From NCBI GenBank assembly GCA_013204595.1, contig JABMNK010000041.1:1-54243 (forward strand): a stretch of DNA of 54,243 nucleotides, written 5' to 3'. This DNA is from Flammeovirgaceae bacterium (GTDB lineage: Bacteria; Bacteroidota; Bacteroidia; Cytophagales; Cyclobacteriaceae). Below are positions 8,293 to 16,846 of the stretch, piece by piece. Every line of letters begins with the position of its first letter. Positions within the stretch are counted from its first letter, which is position 1. Below the pieces are notes generated by a model. The model made no database searches and was not told the origin of the DNA. It saw nothing but the letters and a program-made list of their open reading frames with translations. The position numbers and the translations under genes were made by a program.

Positions 8293-8669
8293 GAACCCTT
8301 TTTGAGTTTTGCGTCGATAGAGTGCATGGTATGCGGTACGGCCATCAGTCTTTCTTTTCGAATCAACTTACCCGTATCAACACAAATACCATAGGTCCCA
8401 TTTTTGATCCTAACCAAGGCATTTTCCAAATTAGAAATAAATTTTTGCTGTCTCGCAGCCAATTGGTTCATTTGCTCCTTTTCTGCAGTATCTGCTCCGT
8501 CTTCTAATGTTTTCACATTACCATAAAACCCATCTGTTCCTTCATCAGAACTATGGTTTAACGATCCTATAAGCGTGGTCAATTCGACTCTTGCAATGCC
8601 TATTTTTTTATAAATTAACTCCTCGAATTCTTTAAGTTCATCCGCGGAATATTTGGTTTTTTCTGCCAT
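8289..8669 (-). CDS. DksA/TraR-family protein lacking the zinc-finger cysteines
   Basis: A 126-residue protein: an N-terminal coiled coil (about 5-85) and a C-terminal globular part with GTYGICVDTGKLIRKERLMAVPHT, the DksA/TraR signature. DksA-type proteins enter the secondary channel of RNA polymerase and modulate initiation. Classical members have four zinc-binding cysteines; here only the one in GICVDTG remains, as in the cysteine-poor DksA-like proteins common in Bacteroidota. First gene of the operon with scpB and rluB, overlapping scpB by four bases. General family clear; whether it responds to ppGpp is not known. Confidence 0.87.
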   Translation of the reverse strand: MAEKTKYSADELKEFEELIYKKIGIARVELTTLIGSLNHSSDEGTDGFYGNVKTLEDGADTAEKEQMNQLAARQQKFISNLENALVRIKNGTYGICVDTGKLIRKERLMAVPHTMHSIDAKLKKGS

Positions 8670-8809
8670 ATGATGTTGTCTTTATGATCGTAACACAAAA
8701 AAGTAAGCTAAAGTAATCCAAATAGCCAATATTAAAAACTTTATGGGCCCATTGAGCTGCTGACTTATATTTGAACTACTGAATTAAAAAGGCAACGCAA
8801 ATCGAATAT

Positions 8810-10342
8810 TCACCAATATTGAACACTTTTTTTATATTCAACTCTATTGATCAATGAATCAGGAAAATAACGATTGGACAATGCTACCATCTCATCTCCC
8901 TTCACAAACATCTCGATACCGATTTCGTCAGTATGCTTCAAGCCACAGGCACCAAGCAACTCAAGCACTGCGATAATAGTATTGTGATGAAAACGATAAA
9001 CGCGCTCAGATTTGTCAGTCACCACTAGTCCTTTGATCAGCATCTGATCTTGTGTGGCCACACCAGTAGGACAATCATTACTATTGCATTTTAAGGCTTG
9101 AATACATCCCAAACTGAACATAAAAGCCCTAGCCGAATTACAAATATCCGCACCCAGTGCCTTCATCCTTAAAATCGAAAATGCGCTCAGTACTTTGCCG
9201 CTCGCGATGACTTTAATTTCCTCCCTCAGCCCGAATTTTTTCAGCGTGCTTTGCACAAAAATCAAGGCTGGTTCAAGGGGAACCCCAACAGAATCAGCAA
9301 ACTCCAATGGAGCCGCACCCGTACCTCCTTCTGCCCCATCCACGGTGATAAAATCTGGCCAGATACCTTCCTTTTTCATAACCTCACATAATTCAATAAA
9401 TTCCTCGGTTCGACCTATACACAACTTGAAACCTACCGGCTTACCTCCAGAAAGTGTTCTTAACTCTTGAATAAAATGAATCAAGCCTGCGGCGTCGTTA
9501 AATTTACTGTGACCGGGAGGTGAAAGGACGGTCTTATGTGGCACAATACCACGCATTCGCCCTATTTCTTCGGTGTTCTTAATCGCAGGCAATACCCCTC
9601 CATGGCCCGGCTTTGCTCCTTGAGACAATTTAATTTCGATCATTTTGACGGATGTATTTGCCGCCTTTTCTTTGAACTTTTCACCATCAAAATGACCGTC
9701 CAAGGTCCTACAGCCAAAATAGCCCGTTCCAATTTGCCAAACCAGATCTCCTCCAGCTTCTAAATGATAATCGGAAAGTCCCCCCTCTCCAGTATTATGA
9801 TAAAAATCCCCTTTTTTAGCTCCTCGATTAAGGGCCAAAATGGCATTTTTACTTAAAGATCCAAAACTCATCGCCGAGATATTCAATACCGAAGCGCTAT
9901 ATGGATGCTTGCAAAAACTACTTCCTATCACCACCCTAGGGAATTCTTCAACCGGCTCTTTGGCATAAATAGAGTGCCGAAGCCCTTCATAACCCTCACT
10001 AAGCAGATCCAACTGTGTCCCAAAGGGATAGCTGTCATTGACCCCTTTGGCCCGTCGATACACAAGTGCCCTATGATTACGACTGAAAGGTTTTCCATCC
10101 GTGGTTCGCTCAATAAAATACTGTTGAATTTCAGGGGCTATGGTCTCAAACAAATACCTAAAATAACCTAGCAAAGGAAAATTACGAAGTATGGCATGGC
10201 TTTTTTGAAACGTATTTAAAAACCCAACCACAATAAGCGGTCCGAAAAAAATAAAGGCCCAAAGAAATGCTCGCGAATAATAACTTAGTAGTAGAATAAA
10301 TAATATCGAAATGACGGCGAATTTGTAAAAGAGGTTACGCAT
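8810..10342 (-). CDS. FMN-binding glutamate synthase-like protein (GltB C-terminal type)
   Basis: A 510-residue protein: two N-terminal membrane segments (about 7-45), then an FMN-binding (beta/alpha)8 barrel like the synthase domain of glutamate synthase. Visible motifs are MSFGSLSKNAILALNRGAKK, GEGGLSDYH, KLSQGAKPGHGG, VDGAEGGTGAAP and the 3Fe-4S motif Cys413, 419, 424 (CIQALKCNSNDC). The glutaminase domain of true GltB is absent, so it cannot take ammonia from glutamine by the usual route. These stand-alone, membrane-anchored versions are common, and their reaction is not established. It is preceded by a 12-bp inverted repeat. Confidence 0.88.
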   Translation of the reverse strand: MRNLFYKFAVISILFILLLSYYSRAFLWAFIFFGPLIVVGFLNTFQKSHAILRNFPLLGYFRYLFETIAPEIQQYFIERTTDGKPFSRNHRALVYRRAKGVNDSYPFGTQLDLLSEGYEGLRHSIYAKEPVEEFPRVVIGSSFCKHPYSASVLNISAMSFGSLSKNAILALNRGAKKGDFYHNTGEGGLSDYHLEAGGDLVWQIGTGYFGCRTLDGHFDGEKFKEKAANTSVKMIEIKLSQGAKPGHGGVLPAIKNTEEIGRMRGIVPHKTVLSPPGHSKFNDAAGLIHFIQELRTLSGGKPVGFKLCIGRTEEFIELCEVMKKEGIWPDFITVDGAEGGTGAAPLEFADSVGVPLEPALIFVQSTLKKFGLREEIKVIASGKVLSAFSILRMKALGADICNSARAFMFSLGCIQALKCNSNDCPTGVATQDQMLIKGLVVTDKSERVYRFHHNTIIAVLELLGACGLKHTDEIGIEMFVKGDEMVALSNRYFPDSLINRVEYKKSVQYW

Positions 10343-10386
10343 AGGTTCTTAATTTTATTGTCCCTTAAAGATCAAAATCTTTTATC

Positions 10387-10432
10387 ACATTTCATTTATA
10401 TTAAATCATTAAATTTAAGTTAAATGAAATGT
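10387..10432. repeat. 12-bp perfect inverted repeat, 22-base spacer
   Basis: ACATTTCATTTA at 10387-10398 and its exact reverse complement at 10421-10432, in the 96-base gap between the GltB-like gene start (10342) and the broken gene (ends 10439). There is no T tract on either side, so it is not a standard terminator. It could be a regulator-binding site for the GltB-like gene. Confidence 0.5.
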
Positions 10433-10438
10433 CTTTAA

Positions 10439-11625
10439 TTAATATTGGAAGCCGACGACCATCACTTCCTTTAAGATTTTTCTTGGACTGTTGAGCCCGT
10501 ATACTTCTACCAAAATCAAATAGCTTCCTGCATAAACTGAATTTCCTGAATCGTCTACCCCATCCCATAATACTGATCCAGAAGAATCAATCGAGGCATT
10601 TTTAAGCAGTTGTTTAATTCGTCGTCCCTGATGATCAAAGATCATCAAATTGGCATATAATCCGATTGTTGCCACGTCATAGAAAATTCTCGTAAAGGAT
10701 GAGTAGCCCAAAGAAGTGGGATTGGGAACAAGCATTTTGGGATCTGCGCTCAAAGAGCCACTTGTAGTGAATCTGTCAATAATTTTACTGAGGCCCCCGA
10801 TTCCATCAGTTGTGCCTCCTTGACCTGGATATCTCCATTGATCGTAAAATTTTCTGGGTAGATCGATTCGGATAAAATAGTTTCATCAAAATGAATTAAA
10901 ATTTCGGTTTCTGATAATACCTCAATCCGCATCGGCATCGGAGGATCCTCATCAACAACTTGGTAGAACCCAATCGCTATGTCATCAAAAAAGTATGCCT
11001 GGTTGCGTGATCCAGAATGCTGCACGAAAAACCCAAAATAACCACTCGAAATCATGGTTTGATCCATCGCACTCCCTAGAACTTGATAATCAAGTGACTC
11101 ATTAAATGCCACTGAGAGTGTCCATTGACCATCCCAACTTCTTGAAACCCTCACCTTGCAATCAATCGAATTGGCGATTGAGCGGATTGAATCGGCTATT
11201 AAGGGAGCCGCTAATTCACTATTATACAAATCAATTCCGTCAGCTGAACCTGATACTCCCATCCGAAGGTAATACCCACGAGGATTGCCTGTGAGATCTG
11301 ATTGATCACTCAAAAGATAAATCTTTACATAATTACTATTACTCGGGGGATTGTCATAACGCACATAAAACTCCCAAGTCAAGTCAAAAGGATCCGCCAA
11401 TAGGCTCAATGGAGTAGAAATGAAAATTGTGGCAGCGGACTTCGGGCCATTTGTATTGAGCTCCCCGTCTAAAACGACAAAATCAGTACCATTACTAGAG
11501 ATATTAGTTGAAATCCAGAAGGGGTCTTGATTCAAATTCCCATCCGAAAAATCATCTTGTATTTGGGCCTTCACCAACCAAATGAAAAGTAAAAAAACTA
11601 ATGAAATGAGCCCTCGCAACATCAT
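10439..11625 (-). pseudogene. Broken secreted protein gene, lamin-tail/FlgD-Ig type
   Basis: Two reading frames form the two ends of one protein family. The 5' piece (10750-11625, 291 residues) has a signal peptide (MMLRGLISLVFLLFIWLVKAQ), a jelly-roll-like domain (DDFSDGNLNQDPFW; YVKIYLLSDQSDLTG) and the beginning of an Ig-like domain (LSETEILIHFDETI), then stops. The 3' piece (10439-10753) is shifted by one base, lacks a plausible start codon, and encodes the C-terminal FlgD-Ig-like/type IX cargo-type domain (LVPNPTSLGYSS; GSVLWDGVDDSGNSVYAGSYLI). In intact relatives, as I recall them, these ends are separated by further Ig and lamin-tail domains, so a middle part appears deleted and the frame lost. 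A short coupled pair of genes is the less likely alternative. Confidence 0.65.
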
Positions 11626-11804
11626 CCTATGAGAAAAAAACCTAGTAGTGACATTAAGCTAGTATGCGGCTATGATAAGAACAAAAAAACTGTCATGAAC
11701 TCCTACTGTCGGGTTATTAGCTCAACATTTAATGCCATAATATGACCTAATGTGTTCCTTTCCTTGATTCATCTTGCTAGAAAGCGAAAGAAATAGAAAA
11801 TCAC

Positions 11805-11812
11805 TAAATTTG
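11805..11812 (+). promoter_or_regulatory. Candidate -7 box for asd
   Basis: TAAATTTG matches the Bacteroidota -7 consensus TAnnTTTG, 88 bases before the asd ATG. No TTG lies at the ideal spacing; the nearest is 28 bases upstream at 11774. The rest of the 275-base gap 11626-11900 shows nothing recognisable. Confidence 0.4.
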
Positions 11813-11900
11813 CCTCTTAAAAATAGGGCCCTGCCATGATCTATAATCGCATTGCCCACAGAAGAAAAAATAGAAAGGGGAACATTTAAATTATATCACA

Positions 11901-12893
11901 ATGAATATTGCTGTTGTAGGCGCATCCGGATTAGTCGGACATGAAGTATTACGTCTCTTGGAAGAACGGAATTTTCCCTTCCATACACTATTGCCAGTCG
12001 CTTCCCCCAAGTCTATAGGTAAATTGATCACTTGTAAGGGTCTTACCTATCCCATCATCGGTATGGAGGAAGCCCTCAGTTTGAAGCCTGATATCGCTAT
12101 TTTCTCGGCAGGTGGGGGCACCTCACTTGAATGGGCGCCAAAATTTGCCGCTGTTGGAACCATCGTTATTGACAATTCTTCGGCTTGGAGAATGGATCCT
12201 ACAAAAAAACTAGTCGTTCCGGAAGTCAATGGACACGTCATTACTGCAGAGGACAAGATCATTGCCAATCCGAATTGCTCTACCATACAAATGGTATTAC
12301 CTTTAAAATCCCTTCATGAACATTATTGTATAAAGCGGATCATCGTGAGCACCTACCAATCAGTGACCGGTACAGGCAAGGCTGCCGTTGATCAAATGGA
12401 AGATGAGCGAGCAGGAGTAGCGCATCCAAGAATGGTTTATCCTTATACCATTGACAAAAACGCACTTCCACATATTGATGTATTTCTTGACAACGGATAC
12501 ACCAAAGAGGAAATGAAAATGAGCAACGAGACCAAGAAAATAATGGGAGATGACCGTATTCTCGTTTCTGCGACATGCGTGCGCATTCCAACCACTGGCG
12601 GTCATTCAGAGTCAGTCAACATTGAATTTGAAAAAGATTTTAATCTCGAAAAAGTAAGATCCCTTATCGCAGCGACTGCCGGTTGCGTACTACAAGATGA
12701 TCCAAAAAATAATATATATCCCATGCCTTTATTTGCCCATCAAAAAGATGAGGTTTTTGTTGGTCGGATAAGAAGGGATGAAACACAAGCCAATACGCTC
12801 AATATGTGGATTGTAGCAGATAATCTTCGCAAAGGAGCCGCAACCAATGCCCTACAGATTGCGGAATATGTGACGAAACATATCTTGAGTTGA
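11901..12893 (+). CDS. asd: Aspartate-semialdehyde dehydrogenase
   Basis: A 330-residue cytoplasmic enzyme that reduces aspartyl phosphate to aspartate semialdehyde with NADPH, at the branch to lysine/diaminopimelate, threonine and methionine. The N-terminal Rossmann motif is VVGASGLVGHEVLRLL; the catalytic Cys126 sits in NPNCSTIQM; the substrate-binding region includes STYQSVTGTGKAAVDQ and CVRIPTTGGHSE. The length is standard. It is followed directly by the THUMP-like methyltransferase gene, whose ATG lies two bases after the asd stop. Confidence 0.96.
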   Translation: MNIAVVGASGLVGHEVLRLLEERNFPFHTLLPVASPKSIGKLITCKGLTYPIIGMEEALSLKPDIAIFSAGGGTSLEWAPKFAAVGTIVIDNSSAWRMDPTKKLVVPEVNGHVITAEDKIIANPNCSTIQMVLPLKSLHEHYCIKRIIVSTYQSVTGTGKAAVDQMEDERAGVAHPRMVYPYTIDKNALPHIDVFLDNGYTKEEMKMSNETKKIMGDDRILVSATCVRIPTTGGHSESVNIEFEKDFNLEKVRSLIAATAGCVLQDDPKNNIYPMPLFAHQKDEVFVGRIRRDETQANTLNMWIVADNLRKGAATNALQIAEYVTKHILS

Positions 12894-12895
12894 TC

Positions 12896-14086
12896 ATGCT
12901 GGATGCTCAAGAATTTTATCGATTTTTGATATCCGATGCCGTCAAAAAATTCCTGAAGGAAGCGGAAAAAACAGATCCTAATAGACTGCGCTTAAATCCT
13001 CCCAAGCTGATACGTCCATGGAAAGAGGAACTCATTGAACAGCTAATTGCTCGAAAAAAGGCCAAAACCAAACTGCCCAATTGGTATGTATTGGAAAATA
13101 TATTTTTTCCTCCACCACTTTCGGTGGAGCAGTCTTCATCCAATTTGACCGCACAATACAAAGCCACATTACTTCAAGGGCAAAACCTCTATGATCTTAC
13201 AGGAGGCATGGGAGTGGATTGTATGGCGCTATCTAAGAACTTTAAACAAACCCATTATGTTGAAAAAGAAAGTTCTTTATGCCAGCGATTCGAAATCAAT
13301 AAGGACCTATTAGGATTTGAACACATCCAAATCCATCATCAAACCACAGAAGACATTTTAAATGACCTCCCACCAAACGCTGTTTTGTACATCGATCCCG
13401 CCCGTAGAGCCCAGAATCAAAATAGAATCTTTCGATTTGCTGATTGCTCACCAAATATCGTAATGCTCCTTCCTCTAATCCGTCATAAAGCATCTCTCGT
13501 CTTAATCAAAGCGTCTCCTATGATTGATCTTAGTCAAGCCCTGCAAGAACTTTCTTCAGCAGCAGAGATCCATGTAGTAAGCGTTCGCAATGAATGCAAA
13601 GAGGTTCTTTTTTTGATTCCCAAACATCCCCCCATGAACTCTGAAATTCACTGCATCAATCTAGATACCACTCAACCCAAGTTTATCGGTACCCTCAGTA
13701 CTGAAAAAACAATACCTGATCAATTAGGGCCGGTTCAAAAAATCCTACTGGACCCCAACGTATCTATTCTCAAAGCAGGGCTATTCAAATCCATTCAACC
13801 CGTCTATGGACTCATTAAAATCGCACAACACACACACCTCTACACCACTGATCGTAGGGTCAAAAATTTCCCGGGTAGACAATTTGAAGTGATCTCAGAA
13901 GTCACTAAAAAGACTCTTAAACAACAGCTACCTCAATTAAAAGCCAACGTAATCACCAAGAACTACCCGATATCTGCTTCCGCACTTCAAGAGAAATTAG
14001 GGCTATCAAATGGAGGTGAATACTTCGTAATTGGCTTGCGTGATCACCAGGATAAGACTAAAATACTACTGACCAAGGCTATTTAA
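12896..14086 (+). CDS. Class I SAM methyltransferase with THUMP-like domain
   Basis: A 396-residue protein. The centre carries SAM motif I (LYDLTGGMGVDCMALS), an acidic post-motif (HYVEKESSLC) and the motif IV-like VLYIDPARRAQNQN, as in RNA or DNA methyltransferases of the Trm-G10/RsmD superfamily. The C-terminal part matches the THUMP-like domain annotated in Bacteroidota. I chose ATG 12896 over TTG 12890, which would overlap asd. Predicted to modify a structured RNA; the target is unknown. Co-transcribed with asd by position, without an obvious functional link. Confidence 0.82.
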   Translation: MLDAQEFYRFLISDAVKKFLKEAEKTDPNRLRLNPPKLIRPWKEELIEQLIARKKAKTKLPNWYVLENIFFPPPLSVEQSSSNLTAQYKATLLQGQNLYDLTGGMGVDCMALSKNFKQTHYVEKESSLCQRFEINKDLLGFEHIQIHHQTTEDILNDLPPNAVLYIDPARRAQNQNRIFRFADCSPNIVMLLPLIRHKASLVLIKASPMIDLSQALQELSSAAEIHVVSVRNECKEVLFLIPKHPPMNSEIHCINLDTTQPKFIGTLSTEKTIPDQLGPVQKILLDPNVSILKAGLFKSIQPVYGLIKIAQHTHLYTTDRRVKNFPGRQFEVISEVTKKTLKQQLPQLKANVITKNYPISASALQEKLGLSNGGEYFVIGLRDHQDKTKILLTKAI

Positions 14087-14185
14087 AATAGAAAAGTGAT
14101 TACATCGTCATTCTAAAAAAAATTATTGTTTATTTTTATATTATACAAAACGTTATCATTGTTTCATTAAAAGTTAACCCCTACC

Positions 14186-14452
14186 ATGACCGCACGTATT
14201 ACCTCTTATTCTTTCGATGAAATGACGGCCTACCCAGATTCAAAAAGGACTTTATTAAATAACATTGTAGGACTCAATTCGATCAAAGTACTAAGGTTAT
14301 CAGAAAACCAAGCCATGATCATTGCTGAATATGACAATGCCCCTTCGCTAGACGCCGCCACTTCTGAAATCATGGGAATCCTACAAGGGATGTCCATTTT
14401 CATGACCGCTGCACCCAGTACGATGCAAGGAGAGGAAGTCTGGCAGATGTAA
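14186..14452 (+). CDS. Small protein, possible ferredoxin-like (ABM-type) fold
   Basis: An 88-residue soluble protein that I do not recognise. The pattern of strands and helices (TARITSYSF, a helix, IKVLRLSENQAMIIAEYD, a helix with SEIMGILQGM, and the end strand QGEEVWQM) resembles dimeric alpha-beta barrel proteins such as antibiotic-biosynthesis monooxygenase or Dabb proteins, but no catalytic residue is evident. It has its own 99-base upstream gap and converges with the methyltransferase gene at 14479. An overlapping minus-strand frame at 14230-14469 is less protein-like. Confidence 0.6.
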   Translation: MTARITSYSFDEMTAYPDSKRTLLNNIVGLNSIKVLRLSENQAMIIAEYDNAPSLDAATSEIMGILQGMSIFMTAAPSTMQGEEVWQM

Positions 14453-14478
14453 GAGACGACTTGAGGCACCTTCCTTAA

Positions 14479-15111
14479 CTAGTGAGCTTCTAGAATTCCG
14501 TTACCAGAAAGGATCTTTTGATAAGATTTTGAGAAAACCATTCCATCTTGATAGCTCACATGATGAATTTCTTCAAACCCTTGATGTAACATCATCTCAT
14601 GTATAGACAGTAACCTGGAACCTGAAAGATGTGCTGCCTTTGAGAAAAAAAGATACATTAAAGAAATTAATTGCTTGCTCCACCAGGTAGTACGTTGAAA
14701 ATCTGTCACGATCACTTGACCTTCCAACGAAAGTAAGGCATGTATTTTTTTAAGTACTTCACGCAATTCGTGTGGCAAAAATACATCTAGGAAAAAAGGA
14801 CAAATCACCACATCGAAGGATTTTGATTCTTCGAACGCTATAAAATCGCCGTGTAACATTTTGACATTAGCAGGGGACCTTTTTTTTGCTTTCTCCAACA
14901 TTTTAGACGACTTTTCTAAATATACTACCTCATGAACATGCGCGATATTTTTCATTAACTTTCCGGTCCCACCACCCAGGATCAACACGCGTGCGGAAGT
15001 CCTCAGATTGACCAAAAAATGACTACTAGCGCGATCAAGTCTCGTACCGAATACCATTCGAACTAAAAAATCATAGCACCAGGCAATTCTATCAAAATCA
15101 TTGGCTTTCAT
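14479..15111 (-). CDS. Class I SAM-dependent methyltransferase
   Basis: A 210-residue enzyme with SAM motif I RVLILGGGTGKLMKNI, acidic motif YLEKSSKMLEKAKK and post-motif FDVVICPFFLDVF, of the UbiE/small-molecule type. Its ATG overlaps the stop of the UbiA-like gene by four bases (ATGA), so the two are probably translated together. The pairing suggests methylation of a prenylated or lipid product, but this is inference; menaquinone methyltransferase itself is usually about 240 residues and better conserved. It ends 26 bases from the convergent small gene. Confidence 0.8.
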   Translation of the reverse strand: MKANDFDRIAWCYDFLVRMVFGTRLDRASSHFLVNLRTSARVLILGGGTGKLMKNIAHVHEVVYLEKSSKMLEKAKKRSPANVKMLHGDFIAFEESKSFDVVICPFFLDVFLPHELREVLKKIHALLSLEGQVIVTDFQRTTWWSKQLISLMYLFFSKAAHLSGSRLLSIHEMMLHQGFEEIHHVSYQDGMVFSKSYQKILSGNGILEAH

Positions 15112-15914
15112 AACAGAAAAACCAGCGGATAAAAGAAAATAGCATCCGCATAGGCCCGATAACGTTCTCTAGCCAAAAACCAATGAGGAAATCCATAAAT
15201 CAACATCAATTGAGTAGATGCCACAAAATAAACTATCTCCAATTCAAAAAAGAGAGGATCATTCAGGCCTATAATTAGTGCACTGCTCAAGAGAAATGAG
15301 AGAATAATGAAAATTAATTGACCGCTGACTTTCATCCCCATCGATTGAACCATCGAACCTACACCATTCCTGCGATCCTCCTTTAACTCAAATCTTGAAA
15401 TCAGTACAATGTTGGCGAAAGCCAAAAACATAAGCTGCAAGGCAAATATTAGGTGCATCCCATCAAATTGTTTCACCTGAGTAACTGGGTAGAGAAAGAT
15501 TCCACAAGCATAGAGCATCGCTACCATCACTTCCTTAATCATGATTTTGGCAAGCCAGCGTGCAGTCAACAAATAGACTCCACAAATCAGCGCAATCATA
15601 GAGCCCCATATCAGCAATATTTTTGGTAATAAAAACAAGATAAAAACTCCAATTAGCCCTAGCAATCCTACCCCTGTTCTAATAAGTCTTCGATGTGCCC
15701 AATGAAAAACTCTTCGATCACCTAGTAGATGCCCTAATGCTATATCCCTTTGGTGATCCAATGTGTAAATCAGCCAAATACAAATTCCCAAAGCCGAAAG
15801 AACTGGTAAGGGTATCGTTACTTGTAATTGATCCCCTATAAAAAATAAAAAAATGGCTCCCCCTAGCACTATGTCTAGAGAAAGCCACCTCATGTATTTT
15901 ATGATGTTCAGCAT
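15108..15914 (-). CDS. UbiA-like membrane protein, putative prenyltransferase
   Basis: A 268-residue protein with about 8 membrane segments. Two motifs suggest the UbiA superfamily: WLIYTLDHQRDIALG, with DxxxD where the first Asp-rich motif lies, and FELKEDRRNGVGSMVQSMG, which fits the second motif (D/E-x-K-E-D-x-R-x-G). Relatives in Bacteroidota carry YTADRLLD at the first site. The motifs are weaker than in MenA or UbiA, so the substrate is unknown. I prefer ATG 15914 over the TTG at 15935, whose reading would add seven residues. It begins 32 bases downstream of atpG and is coupled to the methyltransferase gene. Confidence 0.65.
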   Translation of the reverse strand: MLNIIKYMRWLSLDIVLGGAIFLFFIGDQLQVTIPLPVLSALGICIWLIYTLDHQRDIALGHLLGDRRVFHWAHRRLIRTGVGLLGLIGVFILFLLPKILLIWGSMIALICGVYLLTARWLAKIMIKEVMVAMLYACGIFLYPVTQVKQFDGMHLIFALQLMFLAFANIVLISRFELKEDRRNGVGSMVQSMGMKVSGQLIFIILSFLLSSALIIGLNDPLFFELEIVYFVASTQLMLIYGFPHWFLARERYRAYADAIFFYPLVFLL

Positions 15915-15946
15915 ACTATATCCGCTGAATGCCAATATAATCTTTA

Positions 15947-16837
15947 TTAACCTTGAGCAAGTGCCTCGGCACCACCAACAATCTCCAAAATCTCTTTGGT
16001 AATAGCTGCCTGCCGTGTCCTGTTATAGGTTAACTTCAATTCTTTTAATAATTCACCTGCATTATCGGTTGCCTGTCCCATAGCCGTCATTCTAGCACCA
16101 TTTTCTGAGGCATTGGATTCAAGTACCGTCTTGTATAGCTGAATTTTCAAAGATTTTGGAATGATCTCATTGAAAATGTAGGCTTCATCAGGTTCTGCTA
16201 TAAAATCAATTTTTGAATTCGAAGAACCTTCTTTAGGTAATATTGGAGCTATTGGTAGAAATTGCTCACCCTTGATAATCTGTGTAGCCACATTTTTGAA
16301 TTCGTTGTAAATGATTTCAATATGATCAAAATCCTGATTTACAAAGCCTTTCATAGCAAATTCAGCCGCCAACTTGGCATGATCAAAATCCAAATGATTA
16401 AAAATATCATGATAACCCTGAACCACGTGGTAGCCTCTTTTCGAAAAGTATTCCAAAGATCTTTTACCAATAGGCAATATGTGCAAATTTCCAGACGCTT
16501 CAATCTCCGCATATTTCTCACCTATAAGATTTCTCGAATACTTGAAAACATTGCTATTAAATGCACCACAAAGTCCTCTATCAGAACTAATTACTATCAA
16601 TAAAACACTATTTACCTCTCGTATTTTACCATAAGGGTTATCAACCATTTGAGTGTCTACTGCACTCGATACATTCTGCATGACACCTGACAACTTTTCC
16701 GCGTAAGGTCTCATCTGCATTATTCTTTCTTGCGCTCTACGCAACTTTGCCGCCGCCACCATTTTCATGGCCTTGGTAATCTGTTGTGTAGAGGTTACCG
16801 ACTGAATCCTACCTTTTACTTCTTTTAGATTTGCCAT
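15947..16837 (-). CDS. atpG: ATP synthase F1 subunit gamma
   Basis: A 296-residue rotor shaft subunit of F1. Both terminal helices carry the family signatures: ANLKEVKGRIQSVTSTQQITKAMKMVAAAKLRRAQ at the start (positions 2-36) and YNRTRQAAITKEILEIVGGAEAL at the end, including the conserved RQAxITKE. The middle has LLIVISSDRGLCGAFN. Length normal. It lies 9 bases after atpA and is the last F-type subunit gene of this cluster; beta and epsilon are encoded elsewhere. Confidence 0.97.
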   Translation of the reverse strand: MANLKEVKGRIQSVTSTQQITKAMKMVAAAKLRRAQERIMQMRPYAEKLSGVMQNVSSAVDTQMVDNPYGKIREVNSVLLIVISSDRGLCGAFNSNVFKYSRNLIGEKYAEIEASGNLHILPIGKRSLEYFSKRGYHVVQGYHDIFNHLDFDHAKLAAEFAMKGFVNQDFDHIEIIYNEFKNVATQIIKGEQFLPIAPILPKEGSSNSKIDFIAEPDEAYIFNEIIPKSLKIQLYKTVLESNASENGARMTAMGQATDNAGELLKELKLTYNRTRQAAITKEILEIVGGAEALAQG

Positions 16838-16846
16838 TAATCTTAT

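Noticed and set aside
8032-8394. 120-codon plus-strand frame across scpB and the dksA-like gene
   Set aside because: It lies opposite two well-supported genes and its product looks like no protein family.
10745-10756. Possible programmed -1 frameshift joining the two frames of the broken secreted gene
   Set aside because: The junction GCTCTTTGAG has no classical slippery heptamer or clear downstream structure, and domain content suggests missing sequence as well as a frame change.
14230-14469. 79-codon minus-strand frame over the small gene at 14186
   Set aside because: It is a shadow; the plus-strand product has a regular strand-helix pattern and an upstream gap suited to a promoter.
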